From: JACCWP01 sp963801045 | Lineage (GTDB): Bacteria; Actinomycetota; Actinomycetes; Propionibacteriales; Nocardioidaceae | Reading direction: 5' to 3' | DNA length: 64,000 bases | NCBI GenBank assembly: GCA_963801045.1 | Contig: CAWDDC010000004.1 | Coordinates: forward strand, 558,001 to 622,000 | Shown here: positions 29,722-39,756 of the stretch, piece after piece | Layout of the letters: every line of letters starts with the position of its first letter | How positions within the stretch are numbered: the stretch's first letter is position 1 | Program-made: the position numbers and the translations under genes | Notes under the pieces: generated by a model | The model's database searches: none | What the model was told of the DNA's origin: nothing | Seen by the model: the letters and a program-made list of their open reading frames with translations, nothing else

Positions 29722-29759
29722 GGAGCCCGGGGGCGCGCGATAGCGTGCCCCCGGGCTCC
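29722..29759 (+). terminator. Strong hairpin between binding protein and ATPase genes
   Basis: Arms GGAGCCCGGGGGC (29722-29734) and GCCCCCGGGCTCC (29747-29759) pair perfectly over 13 bp. The loop adds one G-U and three G-C pairs closing a GATA tetraloop. No T-run follows, so it is probably a partial terminator or an mRNA-stabilising 3' end that raises the binding protein relative to the membrane parts. Confidence 0.7.
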
Positions 29760-29769
29760 GGCCTGTCCG

Positions 29770-31362
<1,593 letters not shown>

Positions 31363-31366
<4 letters not shown>

Positions 31367-32468
31367 GCATCGGCCGCCGGATCCTGCTCTGGCTGTCCGG
31401 CGCCGCTGCTCGCGTTCGTCGTCGCGGCGATCGTGACGTCGCTCGTCCTGGTCGATGGCCGGCGACTCGCCTGCAGACTTCTGGGAGGTGCTGCTGTCCG
31501 CGCCCGAGGCGCGCAACTACGTCTCCATCGCCAACAGCGCCGCCGTGCTGTACCTGTCCGGGCTGGCCGCCGCGATCGGGTTCCGGATGAACCTGTTCAA
31601 CATCGGCGTCGAGGGTCAGTACCGCGTCGCGACGTTCGCGGGCGCGGTCGTTCGCCGGGCGAGGCGCTGCTGCCCGGCGTACGCTGAACACCGTCGTCGC
31701 GATCCTGGTCGCCATGGCGGCCGGCGCCTTCTGGGCGGGCATCGCCGCCCTGCTCCGGGTCACCCGCGGGGTCAGCGAGGTCATCTCGACGATCATGCTG
31801 AACGCGATCGCGCTGTCGCTGGTGGCGTACCTGCTGCAGAAGGTCGGCAGCCGCAAGGGCCAGACGTTCGGTCACCGACGAGATCCCCGAGTCGTCCTGG
31901 GTGCCGAGCTTCCCGCTGATACCGGGCGAGGCGTCGCGAGGTCTACGGGCTCGCGCTGCTCGCGGTCGTGGCCGGCATCGCGTTCGCGGTGCTGCTCAGC
32001 CGCACCAGGTTCGGCTTCGACCTGCGTGCCACCGGCCAGTCGGAGTCGGCCGCGGTCGCCAGCGGCGTCGACGTGAAGCGGATGGTCGTCTACGCGATGC
32101 TGATGTCCGGCGCCGTCGCCGGGCTGATCGGCATGCCCGAGATCTTCGGCGCCTCGCACGCCTACGGCTCCACCATCCAGACCGGCATCGGCTTCACCGG
32201 CATCGCTGTCGCCCTGCTCGGGCGCAACAGCCCGTGGGGCATCGCGATCGGTGCGCTGATCTTCGCGTTCCTCAACCAGCAGGCGAGCCCGCTCGGCATC
32301 GAGGCGGGCATCTCCACCGAGATCATCGCCGTCACCCAGGGCGTGGTCGTCCTCTCGGTCGTCATCGCGTACGAGGTCGTGCGCAGGTACGGCGCCCGGC
32401 TCGAGCAGACCGAGGTCGCCCGTGAGCTGCGCAGACAGCGCGGCCGGGACCAGGAGGTGACCGCATGA
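31363..32468 (+). pseudogene. Nucleoside ABC transporter permease 1 (YufP-like), about seven frame breaks
   Basis: BMP-type permease of the branched-chain/ribose permease superfamily. Segments that line up with the family: LSGLAAAIGFRMNLFNIGVEGQ, GVSEVISTIMLNAIALSLVAYLL, SRTRFGFDLRATGQSESAA and GFTGIAVALLGRNSPWGIAI. Breaks lie near 31401, 31454, 31650, 31658, 31681, 31870 and 31934. Six are single extra bases; the one at 31681 is either two extra or one missing. The final 500 bases are clean. Corrected length is about 366 aa. ATG 31363 overlaps the ATPase stop, and the stop overlaps the next permease ATG (32465). Confidence 0.82.
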
Positions 32469-33727
32469 GCGTCGTCATGTCCCCGGAGGCGGCGCCCGCG
32501 CCGCCGCAGGACCGCCGCTGGGTGAGCAAGGGCGGCCGGCTCTGGCTCTACGCGCTCGCCGTCCTTGTTGCCTTGTCGCTGGTGCGGGTGCTCACCGGTG
32601 CCGACGACCTGACCTCGGCCGGCACCATGCGGGCCGCGATCATCGCCGCCATCCCGATCGCGATGGCCGGCCTGGGCGGGCTGTGGTCGGAGCGCGCGGG
32701 TGTGGTCAACATCGGGCTCGAGGGGATGATGATCCTCGGCGCGATCGGTGCGGGTTACTACACCTACTACCAGGGCGTGTGGATCGGCCTGCTCGGCGCG
32801 ATGATGTTCGGCGCGGTCGGCGGTGCGCTGCACGCGCTCGCCACGGTGGTCTTCGCCGTCGACCACATCGTCTCCGGTGTGGCCATCAACATCATCGCGG
32901 CCGGCGTGGCCGGCTTCCTCGCCGAGGTCTTCTTCGCCGACCTCGAGGGCGGCGGGCCGACCCAGTCGCCGTCGCTGGACCGGCCCCCGACGGTCACGGT
33001 GCCCGGGCTCGCTGACTGGTCGGGCGACCTGGCCGACAAGGGCTGGTTCTTCGTCTCCGACCTGGCCGGCCTGGTCAACGCGCTGACCGAGAACCTGTCG
33101 TACTTCACCATCCTGGCGGTCGCGATGATCGCCGGCACCGGCTGGCTGCTGTGGCGCACGGCGTTCGGACTCCGGCTGCGCTCGTGCGGCGAGGCACCGC
33201 AGTCGGCCGAGACGCTGGGCGTCCACGTCTACCGCTTCAAGTTCCTCGCGGTCACGATGTCCGGTGTCTTCGCCGGCTTCGGCGGGTGCTTCCTGGTCCT
33301 GGTGGCCTCGTCGGGCTACGCCAACGGGCAGACCGGCGGCCGCGGCTACATCGGCCTGGCAGCGATGATCTTCGGAAACTGGCGACCCGGCGGGCTGCTG
33401 ACCGGGTCGCTGCTGTTCGGGTTCACGGAGGGCGCGCGGCTGCGGCAGGGCGGTGAGTCGGTGCACGCGCTGCTGCTGCTGGCCGGCGTCCTGCTGGTGG
33501 GGCTCGCCGTGTGGCAGCTGTTCCGCGCCCGCCGGCTGGCGGCGCTGATGACCGGGCTGATCGGAGCGGGCGCGTTGTGGTGGTACCTCGCCACCGACAC
33601 CATCCCGGACCCGTTCACCGAGATGGCGCCCTACGTGACCACGCTGCTGGTGCTGGCCCTGTTCTCGCAACGACTACGGATGCCGGCCGCCGACGGGCAG
33701 CCGTACCGGAAGGGCCAGGCCGGATGA
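32465..33727 (+). CDS. Nucleoside ABC transporter permease 2 (YufQ-like)
   Basis: 420 aa, about ten hydrophobic segments. Family markers: GLGGLWSERAGVVNIGLEGMM, VDHIVSGVAINIIAAG, TAFGLRLRSCGEAPQSAETLGV and YIGLAAMIFGNWRPGG. It pairs with permease 1 to form the importer channel. Longer than the usual 300-320 aa, because of an insert at about 155-205 (rich in Asp, Gly and Pro) and a C-terminal extension with further membrane helices. Unlike its upstream neighbours it has no frame break. It is linked by four-base overlaps to permease 1 and to cdd. Confidence 0.93.
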   Translation: MSVVMSPEAAPAPPQDRRWVSKGGRLWLYALAVLVALSLVRVLTGADDLTSAGTMRAAIIAAIPIAMAGLGGLWSERAGVVNIGLEGMMILGAIGAGYYTYYQGVWIGLLGAMMFGAVGGALHALATVVFAVDHIVSGVAINIIAAGVAGFLAEVFFADLEGGGPTQSPSLDRPPTVTVPGLADWSGDLADKGWFFVSDLAGLVNALTENLSYFTILAVAMIAGTGWLLWRTAFGLRLRSCGEAPQSAETLGVHVYRFKFLAVTMSGVFAGFGGCFLVLVASSGYANGQTGGRGYIGLAAMIFGNWRPGGLLTGSLLFGFTEGARLRQGGESVHALLLLAGVLLVGLAVWQLFRARRLAALMTGLIGAGALWWYLATDTIPDPFTEMAPYVTTLLVLALFSQRLRMPAADGQPYRKGQAG

Positions 33728-34128
33728 CACCGGCGCCCGAGGTGGACTGGGACGACCTGCGCCGGCGGGCGGTCGAGGCCATGCGGCACGCCTACGCGCC
33801 GTACTCGCACTACTCGGTGGGAGTCGCGGGCCTGGTCGACGACGGCAGGGTCGTGGTGGGCTGCAACGTCGAGAACGCGTCGTACGGCGTCGGGCTGTGC
33901 GCCGAGTGCGGCATGGTCTCGGCGCTGCACGTGAGCGGCGGTGGCCGGCTGGTCGCCGTCGCCTGTGTCGACGCGCAGGGACGGCCACTGATGCCGTGCG
34001 GGCGCTGCCGCCAGCTGCTGTGGGAGAACGGCGGTCCGGACTGCCTGGTCGACACGTCGACCGGCGTGCGGCCCATGCGGGACGTGCTGCCCGATGCCTT
34101 CGGCGCCGACGACCTGGACCGGGCGTGA
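33724..34128 (+). CDS. cdd: Cytidine deaminase
   Basis: 134 aa, the small tetrameric type. It deaminates cytidine and deoxycytidine to uridine and deoxyuridine. Zinc ligands and catalytic glutamate are in place: Cys59-Ala-Glu61 and Pro91-Cys92-Gly-Arg-Cys95. Substrate motif GCNVENASYG is intact. ATG 33724 overlaps the permease stop and its stop overlaps the P450 GTG, so it is translated as part of the nucleoside operon. Its products feed DeoA two genes downstream. Confidence 0.97.
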   Translation: MTPAPEVDWDDLRRRAVEAMRHAYAPYSHYSVGVAGLVDDGRVVVGCNVENASYGVGLCAECGMVSALHVSGGGRLVAVACVDAQGRPLMPCGRCRQLLWENGGPDCLVDTSTGVRPMRDVLPDAFGADDLDRA

Positions 34129-35336
34129 CCGTCGGCGCCGCCCCCGCGACCGGCCTCGACCTCACCGACCCGGCGTTCGTCGAGGACCCCTACCCCGCGC
34201 TGGCCGAGCTGCGCGCGCTCGGACCGGTCGTGCGGCACGAGCCGACCGGGATGCTGCTCGTCACGACCCACGCGGCGGTGTCCCAGACGCTGCGAAAGCG
34301 CGGACTCGGCCGGATCTGGCACGACCGTGCGCCGGCGGAGACGTACGAACCGTTCAACACCCTGCACCGCAACCAGATGATGGAGAACGAGCCGCCGGCA
34401 CACACCCGGCTGCGGCGGCTGGTGGCGGGGGCCTTCGCCCGCGGGCACGTGGAGCGGATGCGGCCGCGGATCGAGGCCATTGCCGACGACCTGCTGGACG
34501 GGCTGGCAGCCCGGCCGGGTCCGGTCGACCTGGTGGCGGGCTACGCCGAGCCACTACCGGTGGCGGTGATCGCCGACCTGCTCGGGGTACCGGCGGCGGA
34601 CCGCAGCCTGCTGCGGGACTGGTCGCAGGCGATCGTGCGGATGTACGAGTACGACCGCAGCGGCGACGTGGAGCAGGCGGCGCTGCAGGCCAGTACCGAC
34701 TTCGCCGCCCACGTGCGCGCGCTGGTCGAGCACCGTCGCGACCGGCCGGGCGACGACCTGCTCACGGACCTGATCGCGGCCCGGGACGAGGGGTCGAGAC
34801 TCAGCGACGACGAGCTGGTCGCGTCGGTGGTGCTGCTGCTCAACGCCGGGCACGAGGCGTCGGTCAACACCTTCGGCAACGGGGTGGTGACGCTGCTGCG
34901 GCAGCGTGCCGAGCTGCGCCGGGTGACGACCGGCGAGGTGCCGGTCGCGGCGACGGTCGAGGAGCTGCTGCGCCACGACGCGCCGCTGCAGCTGTTCGAG
35001 CGGACCGCGACGACCGACGTCGAGGTGGCCGGCGCGCCGGTGCCCGCCGGCTCGACCGTGGCGGTGCTGCTCGGGTCGGCCAACCGCGACCCGGCGGTGT
35101 TCGCCGACGCGGACCGGTTCGACGCCGGCCGCGAGCCCAATCCCCATGTGGGCTTCGGGATGGGCGTGCACTTCTGTCTAGGAGCGCCGCTGGCGCGGCT
35201 CGAGCTGGGGATCAGCGTCCAGCGGCTGCTGGCCCGCTGGCCCGACCTCGGGCTGGTCGGCGAGCCGGTGCGCCGGCCGACGTTCGTGCTGCGCGGCTAC
35301 CGCGAGATCCGGGTCGAGCTGGGGGAGGAGCCGTGA
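34125..35336 (+). CDS. Cytochrome P450
   Basis: 403 aa soluble bacterial P450. The heme ligand is Cys351 in FGMGVHFCLGAPLARLE; the K-helix ExxR is Glu280 to Arg283; the I-helix reads AGHEAS (241-246), with Ser where Thr is usual in the proton-relay position. NRDP (320-323) and PPAHTRLRRLV are typical. The substrate is unknown. It overlaps cdd and deoA by four bases on each side, which is unusual: nothing in standard nucleoside salvage needs a monooxygenase. No ferredoxin or ferredoxin reductase gene lies nearby. It could act on a modified nucleoside or simply have been captured by the operon. Confidence 0.95.
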   Translation: MTVGAAPATGLDLTDPAFVEDPYPALAELRALGPVVRHEPTGMLLVTTHAAVSQTLRKRGLGRIWHDRAPAETYEPFNTLHRNQMMENEPPAHTRLRRLVAGAFARGHVERMRPRIEAIADDLLDGLAARPGPVDLVAGYAEPLPVAVIADLLGVPAADRSLLRDWSQAIVRMYEYDRSGDVEQAALQASTDFAAHVRALVEHRRDRPGDDLLTDLIAARDEGSRLSDDELVASVVLLLNAGHEASVNTFGNGVVTLLRQRAELRRVTTGEVPVAATVEELLRHDAPLQLFERTATTDVEVAGAPVPAGSTVAVLLGSANRDPAVFADADRFDAGREPNPHVGFGMGVHFCLGAPLARLELGISVQRLLARWPDLGLVGEPVRRPTFVLRGYREIRVELGEEP

Positions 35337-36622
35337 GCGAGACGCACGACGCAGTCGACGTCATCCGTACCAAGCGGGACGGCGGTGCGCTCGACGACGC
35401 ACAGATCGACTGGGTCGTCGACGCGTACACCCGAGGCGTGGTGGCCGACGAGCAGATGTCGGCGCTGGCGATGGCGATCCTGCTCAACGGCATGGACCGG
35501 CGGGAGGTGTCGCGGTGGACCGCCGCGATGATCGCGAGCGGCGAGCGGATGGACTTCTCGTCGCTGTCGCGCCCGACCACCGACAAGCACTCGACCGGCG
35601 GGGTGGGCGACAAGATCACCCTGCCGCTGGCGCCGCTGGTGGCTGCGTGCGGAGTGGCGGTGCCGCAGCTGTCCGGGCGCGGGCTCGGGCACACCGGCGG
35701 AACCCTGGACAAGTTGGAGTCGATTCCCGGCTGGCGGGCCGCGCTGAGCAACGAGGAGATGATGGCGCAGCTCGAGGACGTCGGCGCCGTGGTGTGCGCC
35801 GCGGGCTCGGGCCTGGCGCCGGCGGACAAGAAGCTCTACGCCCTGCGCGACGTCACCGGCACGGTCGAGGCCATCCCGCTGATCGCGAGCTCGATCATGA
35901 GCAAGAAGATCGCCGAGGGCACCGGCGCGCTGGTGCTCGACGTCAAGGTCGGGTCGGGCGCGTTCATGAAGGAGCTCGGCACCGCGCGCGAGCTGGCCGA
36001 GACGATGGTCGCGCTCGGCACCGACGCGGGCGTACGGACGGTCGCGCTGCTCACCGACATGTCCACGCCCCTGGGGCTCACCGCCGGCAACGCGCTGGAG
36101 GTGCGGGAGTCGGTCGAGGTGCTGGCCGGCGGCGGCCCGGCCGACGTGGTCGAGCTGACGCTGGCGCTGGCCAGGGAGATGCTCACCGGCGCGGGGGTCG
36201 ACGACGTGGACCCGGCCGACCGGTTGGCCGACGGCTCGGCGATGGACGTGTGGCGGCGGATGGTCGCCGCGCAGGACGGCGACCCCGACGCCGAGCTGCC
36301 GTGGGCCACCGAGACCCAGGACGTGGTCGCCGGGTCCGACGGTGTGCTCGAGCGGCTGGACGCGCTCGCCGTCGGTGTCGCCGCCTGGCGGCTCGGCGCC
36401 GGCCGGGCGCGGCAGGGCGAGCCGGTGCAGGCCGGGGCGGGCGTCGCGCTGCAGGCCAAGCCGGGCGACCGGGTCAGCGCCGGTCAGCCGCTGCTCACCC
36501 TGCACACCGACACCCCCGAGCGGTTCGACCGCGCGCTCGCCGCGCTGGACGGCGCGTGGTCGGTGACCGCGTCGGCCGACGACCGGCGGCCGAGCCCCCT
36601 GGTGCTGGACCGGGTGGGCTGA
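35333..36622 (+). CDS. deoA: Thymidine (pyrimidine-nucleoside) phosphorylase
   Basis: 429 aa. It splits thymidine and deoxyuridine with phosphate to base and deoxyribose-1-phosphate. Signature SGRGLGHTGGTLDKLESIPG and the phosphate-binding TDKHSTGGVGDK are intact, as is IMSKKIAEG. Layout is an alpha domain, a glycine-rich alpha/beta domain and a C-terminal PYNP domain with a lipoyl-like fold (VALQAKPGDRVSAGQPLL). GTG 35333 follows GGGGGAGGAG and overlaps the P450 stop. Last gene of the nucleoside operon; deoC, which consumes the product after isomerisation, is at 41.2-42.1 kb on the other strand. Confidence 0.97.
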   Translation: MSETHDAVDVIRTKRDGGALDDAQIDWVVDAYTRGVVADEQMSALAMAILLNGMDRREVSRWTAAMIASGERMDFSSLSRPTTDKHSTGGVGDKITLPLAPLVAACGVAVPQLSGRGLGHTGGTLDKLESIPGWRAALSNEEMMAQLEDVGAVVCAAGSGLAPADKKLYALRDVTGTVEAIPLIASSIMSKKIAEGTGALVLDVKVGSGAFMKELGTARELAETMVALGTDAGVRTVALLTDMSTPLGLTAGNALEVRESVEVLAGGGPADVVELTLALAREMLTGAGVDDVDPADRLADGSAMDVWRRMVAAQDGDPDAELPWATETQDVVAGSDGVLERLDALAVGVAAWRLGAGRARQGEPVQAGAGVALQAKPGDRVSAGQPLLTLHTDTPERFDRALAALDGAWSVTASADDRRPSPLVLDRVG

Positions 36623-36636
36623 CCCATCCTGGACGC

Positions 36637-36666
36637 TTGACAGGCAACCAAATGGTTGCCTATGTT
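36637..36666 (+). promoter_or_regulatory. Promoter of the ArsR-SRPBCC gene
   Basis: TTGACA (36637-36642), an 18-base spacer and TATGTT (36661-36666). Predicted start of transcription is one or two bases before ATG 36675, so the mRNA should be leaderless. Confidence 0.65.
36642..36661. promoter_or_regulatory. Perfect palindromic operator inside the ArsR-SRPBCC promoter
   Basis: AGGCAACCA and TGGTTGCCT, perfect 9-bp arms separated by two bases. The palindrome fills the spacer between -35 and -10, the classic place for an autorepressor. The regulator encoded 13 bases downstream is the obvious binder (inference). Confidence 0.75.
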
Positions 36667-36674
36667 GGCGGACG

Positions 36675-37475
36675 ATGGACGCGGTGTTCAAGGCGCTCGC
36701 CGACCCCACCCGGCGGCGGCTCCTCGACCTCCTCAACGCCCGCAACGGTCAGACCCTGCACGAGCTGCACGAGGGCCTGGACATGTCGCGCCAGGCGGCC
36801 GCCAAGCACCTGCGGGTGCTGGAGGACGCCGGCCTGGTGGCGACCTGGCGGCGGGGGCGGGAGAAGGTGCACCACCTCAATGCCGCGCCCGTCAACGAGA
36901 TCGCCGACCGCTGGCTCGGCACGTTCCGCGGGCGGGCGCAGGCGCTCGCCGACATCACCCGAGCACTGGAGGACAGCGCAGTGAGCGACACCCGCTTCGT
37001 CTACGTCACGTACGTCACGACCACGCCGGAGGCGCTGTGGGAGGCGCTCACCGAGCCGGTGTTCATCCGCCGGTACTTCGGCGGGGGAGGGCCGTCCTCG
37101 GACTGGCAGGTCGGATCCAAGGTGCTCTGGCAGATGGACGCCGAGGACCCGGTGCACGACTGGGACCAGCGGGTCCTCGAGTGCGAGCCGCACCGCCGGC
37201 TGGCCTACAGCTGGCACAGCTACCAGCCGGAGATGGCCGCGATGTTCGGCTGGTCGGACGAGAGGCTGGCCGAGCTGCGCCGCGAACCGGTGTCGAAGGT
37301 GTCGTTCGAGATCGAGCAGCTCGGCAAGGCGTGCAAGCTCACCGTCGTGCACGACGACTTCGTGCCGGACAGCGAGATGCTGCAGGGGATCAGCGAGGGG
37401 TGGCCGGGGATCCTGTCCGACCTCAAGTCGCTGCTCGAGACCGGCCGCACCGTCTCCGAGGCCGCTGCGGCCTGA
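36675..37475 (+). CDS. ArsR-type HTH fused to an SRPBCC (AHSA1) ligand domain
   Basis: 266 aa. Residues 1-100 are an ArsR winged helix (FKALADPTRRRLLDLL, then MSRQAAAKHLRVLEDAGLV) without metal-binding cysteines. Residues 107-250 form an AHSA1-type SRPBCC pocket (VTTTPEALWEALTEPVFIRRYFGG, then VSFEIEQLGKACKLTVVHD). So the ligand is probably a hydrophobic small molecule, not a metal. GTG within the linker (near 36980) could allow a free SRPBCC domain, but no evidence shows it is used. Autorepression through the palindrome at 36642-36661 is likely. Nothing identifies the ligand; the MaoC gene is convergent, not coregulated. Confidence 0.9.
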   Translation: MDAVFKALADPTRRRLLDLLNARNGQTLHELHEGLDMSRQAAAKHLRVLEDAGLVATWRRGREKVHHLNAAPVNEIADRWLGTFRGRAQALADITRALEDSAVSDTRFVYVTYVTTTPEALWEALTEPVFIRRYFGGGGPSSDWQVGSKVLWQMDAEDPVHDWDQRVLECEPHRRLAYSWHSYQPEMAAMFGWSDERLAELRREPVSKVSFEIEQLGKACKLTVVHDDFVPDSEMLQGISEGWPGILSDLKSLLETGRTVSEAAAA

Positions 37476-37482
37476 GTGCCGG

Positions 37483-37941
37483 TCAGGGGACCAGCAGCAC
37501 CAGGGTCTCGGCGACGCAGGCGGGCTTGGGCTCGTCCTCGATCTCGACGGTCCAGCTGACGGTGACCCGGACGCCGGCCGGCGTCTGCTGGGCGCCGGCG
37601 ACGACGCCGCGGCCCCGGATCCGCCGGCCGACCCGCAGCGGGGCGGGGAAGCGGACCTTGTCGGTGCCGTAGTTCACCTTCGCGCTGCATCCCTCGTAGG
37701 TCACCAGCCCGGCGGCCAGCACCGGCACCAGCGACAGGGTGAGGTAGCCGTGCGCGATCGTGCCGCCGTACGGCCCGGCCGCGGCGCGCTCGCGGTCGAC
37801 GTGGATCCACTGGTGGTCGTCAGTCGCGTCGGCGAAGGCGTCGACCCGCTCCTGGGTGACCTCGACCCAGTCGCCGGGACCGAACACCTCGCCGACGGCA
37901 CCCAGCACGTCGGTCGGCCGTTCGAAGACCCGCACGCTCAC
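37483..37941 (-). CDS. MaoC-like dehydratase (hotdog fold)
   Basis: 152 aa single-domain hotdog protein. DHQWIHVDRERAAAGPYGGTIAHGYLTLSL is the MaoC hydratase core, with the Asp/His pair of the R-specific enoyl-CoA hydratase site. It probably hydrates a short or medium enoyl-CoA. Start GTG 37941 has GGGAGG upstream and overlaps the CDF transporter stop by four bases, so it follows that gene in one operon. Why a hydratase and a metal transporter are paired is not clear. Confidence 0.9.
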   Translation of the reverse strand: MSVRVFERPTDVLGAVGEVFGPGDWVEVTQERVDAFADATDDHQWIHVDRERAAAGPYGGTIAHGYLTLSLVPVLAAGLVTYEGCSAKVNYGTDKVRFPAPLRVGRRIRGRGVVAGAQQTPAGVRVTVSWTVEIEDEPKPACVAETLVLLVP

Positions 37942-38855
37942 TCCTCCCGCCGGATGTCGGGCTCGAGGTAGATCAACCGGGCGACCGGCTCCGCCTCACG
38001 GACCCGCTGCTCGGCGGCGTCGATGACCTGGGCGACGTCGGCCGCCGTCGTGGCGTCGTCGACAGCGATCTTGGCGGCCACCAGCAGCTCGTCCGGGCCG
38101 AGGTGCTGGGTGCGCATGTGGATGACCGACCCGATCCCAGGCGTCCCGGTCAGCGCTGCCTCGATCCGGTCCTCCGCCTCGGGCGTCGCGGCCTCACCGA
38201 GCAGCAACGAGCGCATCTCGACCGCGAGCACCACCGCGATCACCACCAGCAGCACGCCGATCATCGCCGTGCCGGCGGCGTCCCAGCGGCCGTTGTCGGT
38301 CGCGAGCGTCATCGAGACGCCGAACAGCGCGAACACGAGCCCGAGCAGCGCGCCGAGGTCCTCGAGCAGTACCACCGGCAGCTCGGGTGCCTTTGCCCGG
38401 CGCACGAACTGCGCCCAGCTCTGCCGGCCGCGCTCGCGGTTCGACTCCACGACCGCGGTGCGCAGCGAGAACGACTCGAGCACGATCGCCACCACCAGCA
38501 CGAGCACCGGAACCCACTGCCACGAGTCGATCGGCTCGGGGTGGGACCACTTGTGCCAGGCCTCGTACAGCGCGAACAGGCCACCGAGGTTGAACAGCAC
38601 GATCGAGACGATGAATGCGTACAGGTACCGTTCGCGCCCGTAGCCGAACGGGTGCATCGGCGTCGCGTCGCGGCGGGCCCGGCGCGCACCGACGAGCAGC
38701 AGCAGCTGGTTGCCGGAGTCGGCGAGCGAGTGGATCGACTCGGCGAGCATCGACGACGACGACGTCAGCACGTACGCGACCATCTTGGTGACGGCGATGC
38801 CGAGGTTCGCCAAGAGGGCCGCAACGATCGCGCGCGTCCCGCCCTCCGTCGCCAC
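37938..38855 (-). CDS. Cation diffusion facilitator family transporter
   Basis: 305 aa. Six membrane helices are expected in residues 8-220. The metal-site motif in helix 2 is ESIHSLADSGNQ and the helix 5 site is LLEDLGALLGLVFALFG. The cytosolic ferredoxin-like C-terminal domain (about 220-300) contains IHMRTQHLGPDELLVAAK. Such proteins export Zn, Fe or Mn in exchange for protons. The helix-2 His/Asp pair fits the family, but the metal cannot be read from sequence. A start at ATG 38855 is used. First gene of a pair with MaoC. Confidence 0.92.
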   Translation of the reverse strand: MATEGGTRAIVAALLANLGIAVTKMVAYVLTSSSSMLAESIHSLADSGNQLLLLVGARRARRDATPMHPFGYGRERYLYAFIVSIVLFNLGGLFALYEAWHKWSHPEPIDSWQWVPVLVLVVAIVLESFSLRTAVVESNRERGRQSWAQFVRRAKAPELPVVLLEDLGALLGLVFALFGVSMTLATDNGRWDAAGTAMIGVLLVVIAVVLAVEMRSLLLGEAATPEAEDRIEAALTGTPGIGSVIHMRTQHLGPDELLVAAKIAVDDATTAADVAQVIDAAEQRVREAEPVARLIYLEPDIRREE

Positions 38856-38880
38856 GGCTGCACCCTAACCAGCGCGCTGG

Positions 38881-39756
38881 TCAGACCCCGATCGGGTGCC
38901 AGACCGTCTTGATCTCCAGGCTCCAGCCCAGCCGGCCGGTCCCGGGGTCGGCGTACCAGTCCTCGGCGGCCGGGCGGCGGACCCGCTTGAGGTTCTCCGC
39001 GGCGCCTTCCTCGAGCTCGCGGGCCAGGTCGGCGTCGCCCACGCCGGTCAGGTCGAGGGCGTTGACGTCCAGGTGGGTCGCCAGCCACGGCGCCACCTCG
39101 GCGACCCGGCCGGTGAGCAGGTTGACCACCCCGCCGGGCAGGTCCGACGTCGCGAGCACCTCGGCCAGCGTGATGGCGGGCAGGGGCGCGCGCTCGGCCG
39201 CGAGCACGACCACGGTGTTGCCGGTGACCACCGCGGGGGCGAGCACGCTCACCAGGCCGAGCAGGGACGAGTCCTGCGGCGCCACGGCCGCCACCACCCC
39301 GGTGGGCTCGGGCGTGGACAGGTTGAAGTACGGCCCGGCGACCGGGTTGGCGCCGCCGACGACCTGGGTGACCTTGTCGGCCCAGCCGGCGTACCAGACC
39401 CACCGGTCGATGGCGGTGTCGACGGCGGCGTCGGCCTTGCGCGCGCTCAGCCCCTCGCCCCGCGCCACCTCGTCGGCGAACTGCGCCCGCCGGCCCTCGA
39501 GCACCTCGGCCACCCGGTAGAGCACCTGTCCCCGGTTGTAGGCGGTGCGTCCCGCCCACCCCGGCTGCGCCTTGCGGGCCGCGACGACCGCGTCGCGGGC
39601 GTCCTTGCGGGAAGCCTGTGCGGCGTTGGCGAGGAACCGGCCCTTGGCGTCGTCGACGACGTAGGACCGCCCGCTCTCGCTGCGCGGGAACGCGCCGCCG
39701 ATGTAGAGCTTGTACGTCTTGCGCACACCCAGTCGGTCGCCGGCTCGCTCACTCAT
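38881..39756 (-). CDS. Truncated aldehyde dehydrogenase-like protein without catalytic residues
   Basis: 291 aa against about 480 for a full ALDH. Only the N-terminal, NAD-binding part is present. The usual PWNFP loop is replaced by APQDSS (159-164), the cofactor lysine of KPAE by alanine (LAAERAP, 185-191), and the protein ends before the catalytic glutamate and cysteine positions. It is not a broken gene: the frame is open, ATG 39756 overlaps the upstream full-length ALDH stop, and a distinct C-terminal tail (ENLKRVRRPAAEDWYADPG) follows. It may be a structural partner of that ALDH. It is the last gene of deoC-ALDH-ALDH. Confidence 0.88.
   Translation of the reverse strand: MSERAGDRLGVRKTYKLYIGGAFPRSESGRSYVVDDAKGRFLANAAQASRKDARDAVVAARKAQPGWAGRTAYNRGQVLYRVAEVLEGRRAQFADEVARGEGLSARKADAAVDTAIDRWVWYAGWADKVTQVVGGANPVAGPYFNLSTPEPTGVVAAVAPQDSSLLGLVSVLAPAVVTGNTVVVLAAERAPLPAITLAEVLATSDLPGGVVNLLTGRVAEVAPWLATHLDVNALDLTGVGDADLARELEEGAAENLKRVRRPAAEDWYADPGTGRLGWSLEIKTVWHPIGV

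Noticed and set aside
29722..29759. Full intrinsic terminator ending the transcript after the binding protein
   Set aside because: No T-run follows the stem, and the downstream transporter genes need the same transcript unless another promoter exists, which I do not see.
36675..37475. ArsR protein as an arsenic or metal sensor
   Set aside because: The cysteine motif of metal-sensing ArsR proteins is absent and the protein is fused to an SRPBCC ligand domain.
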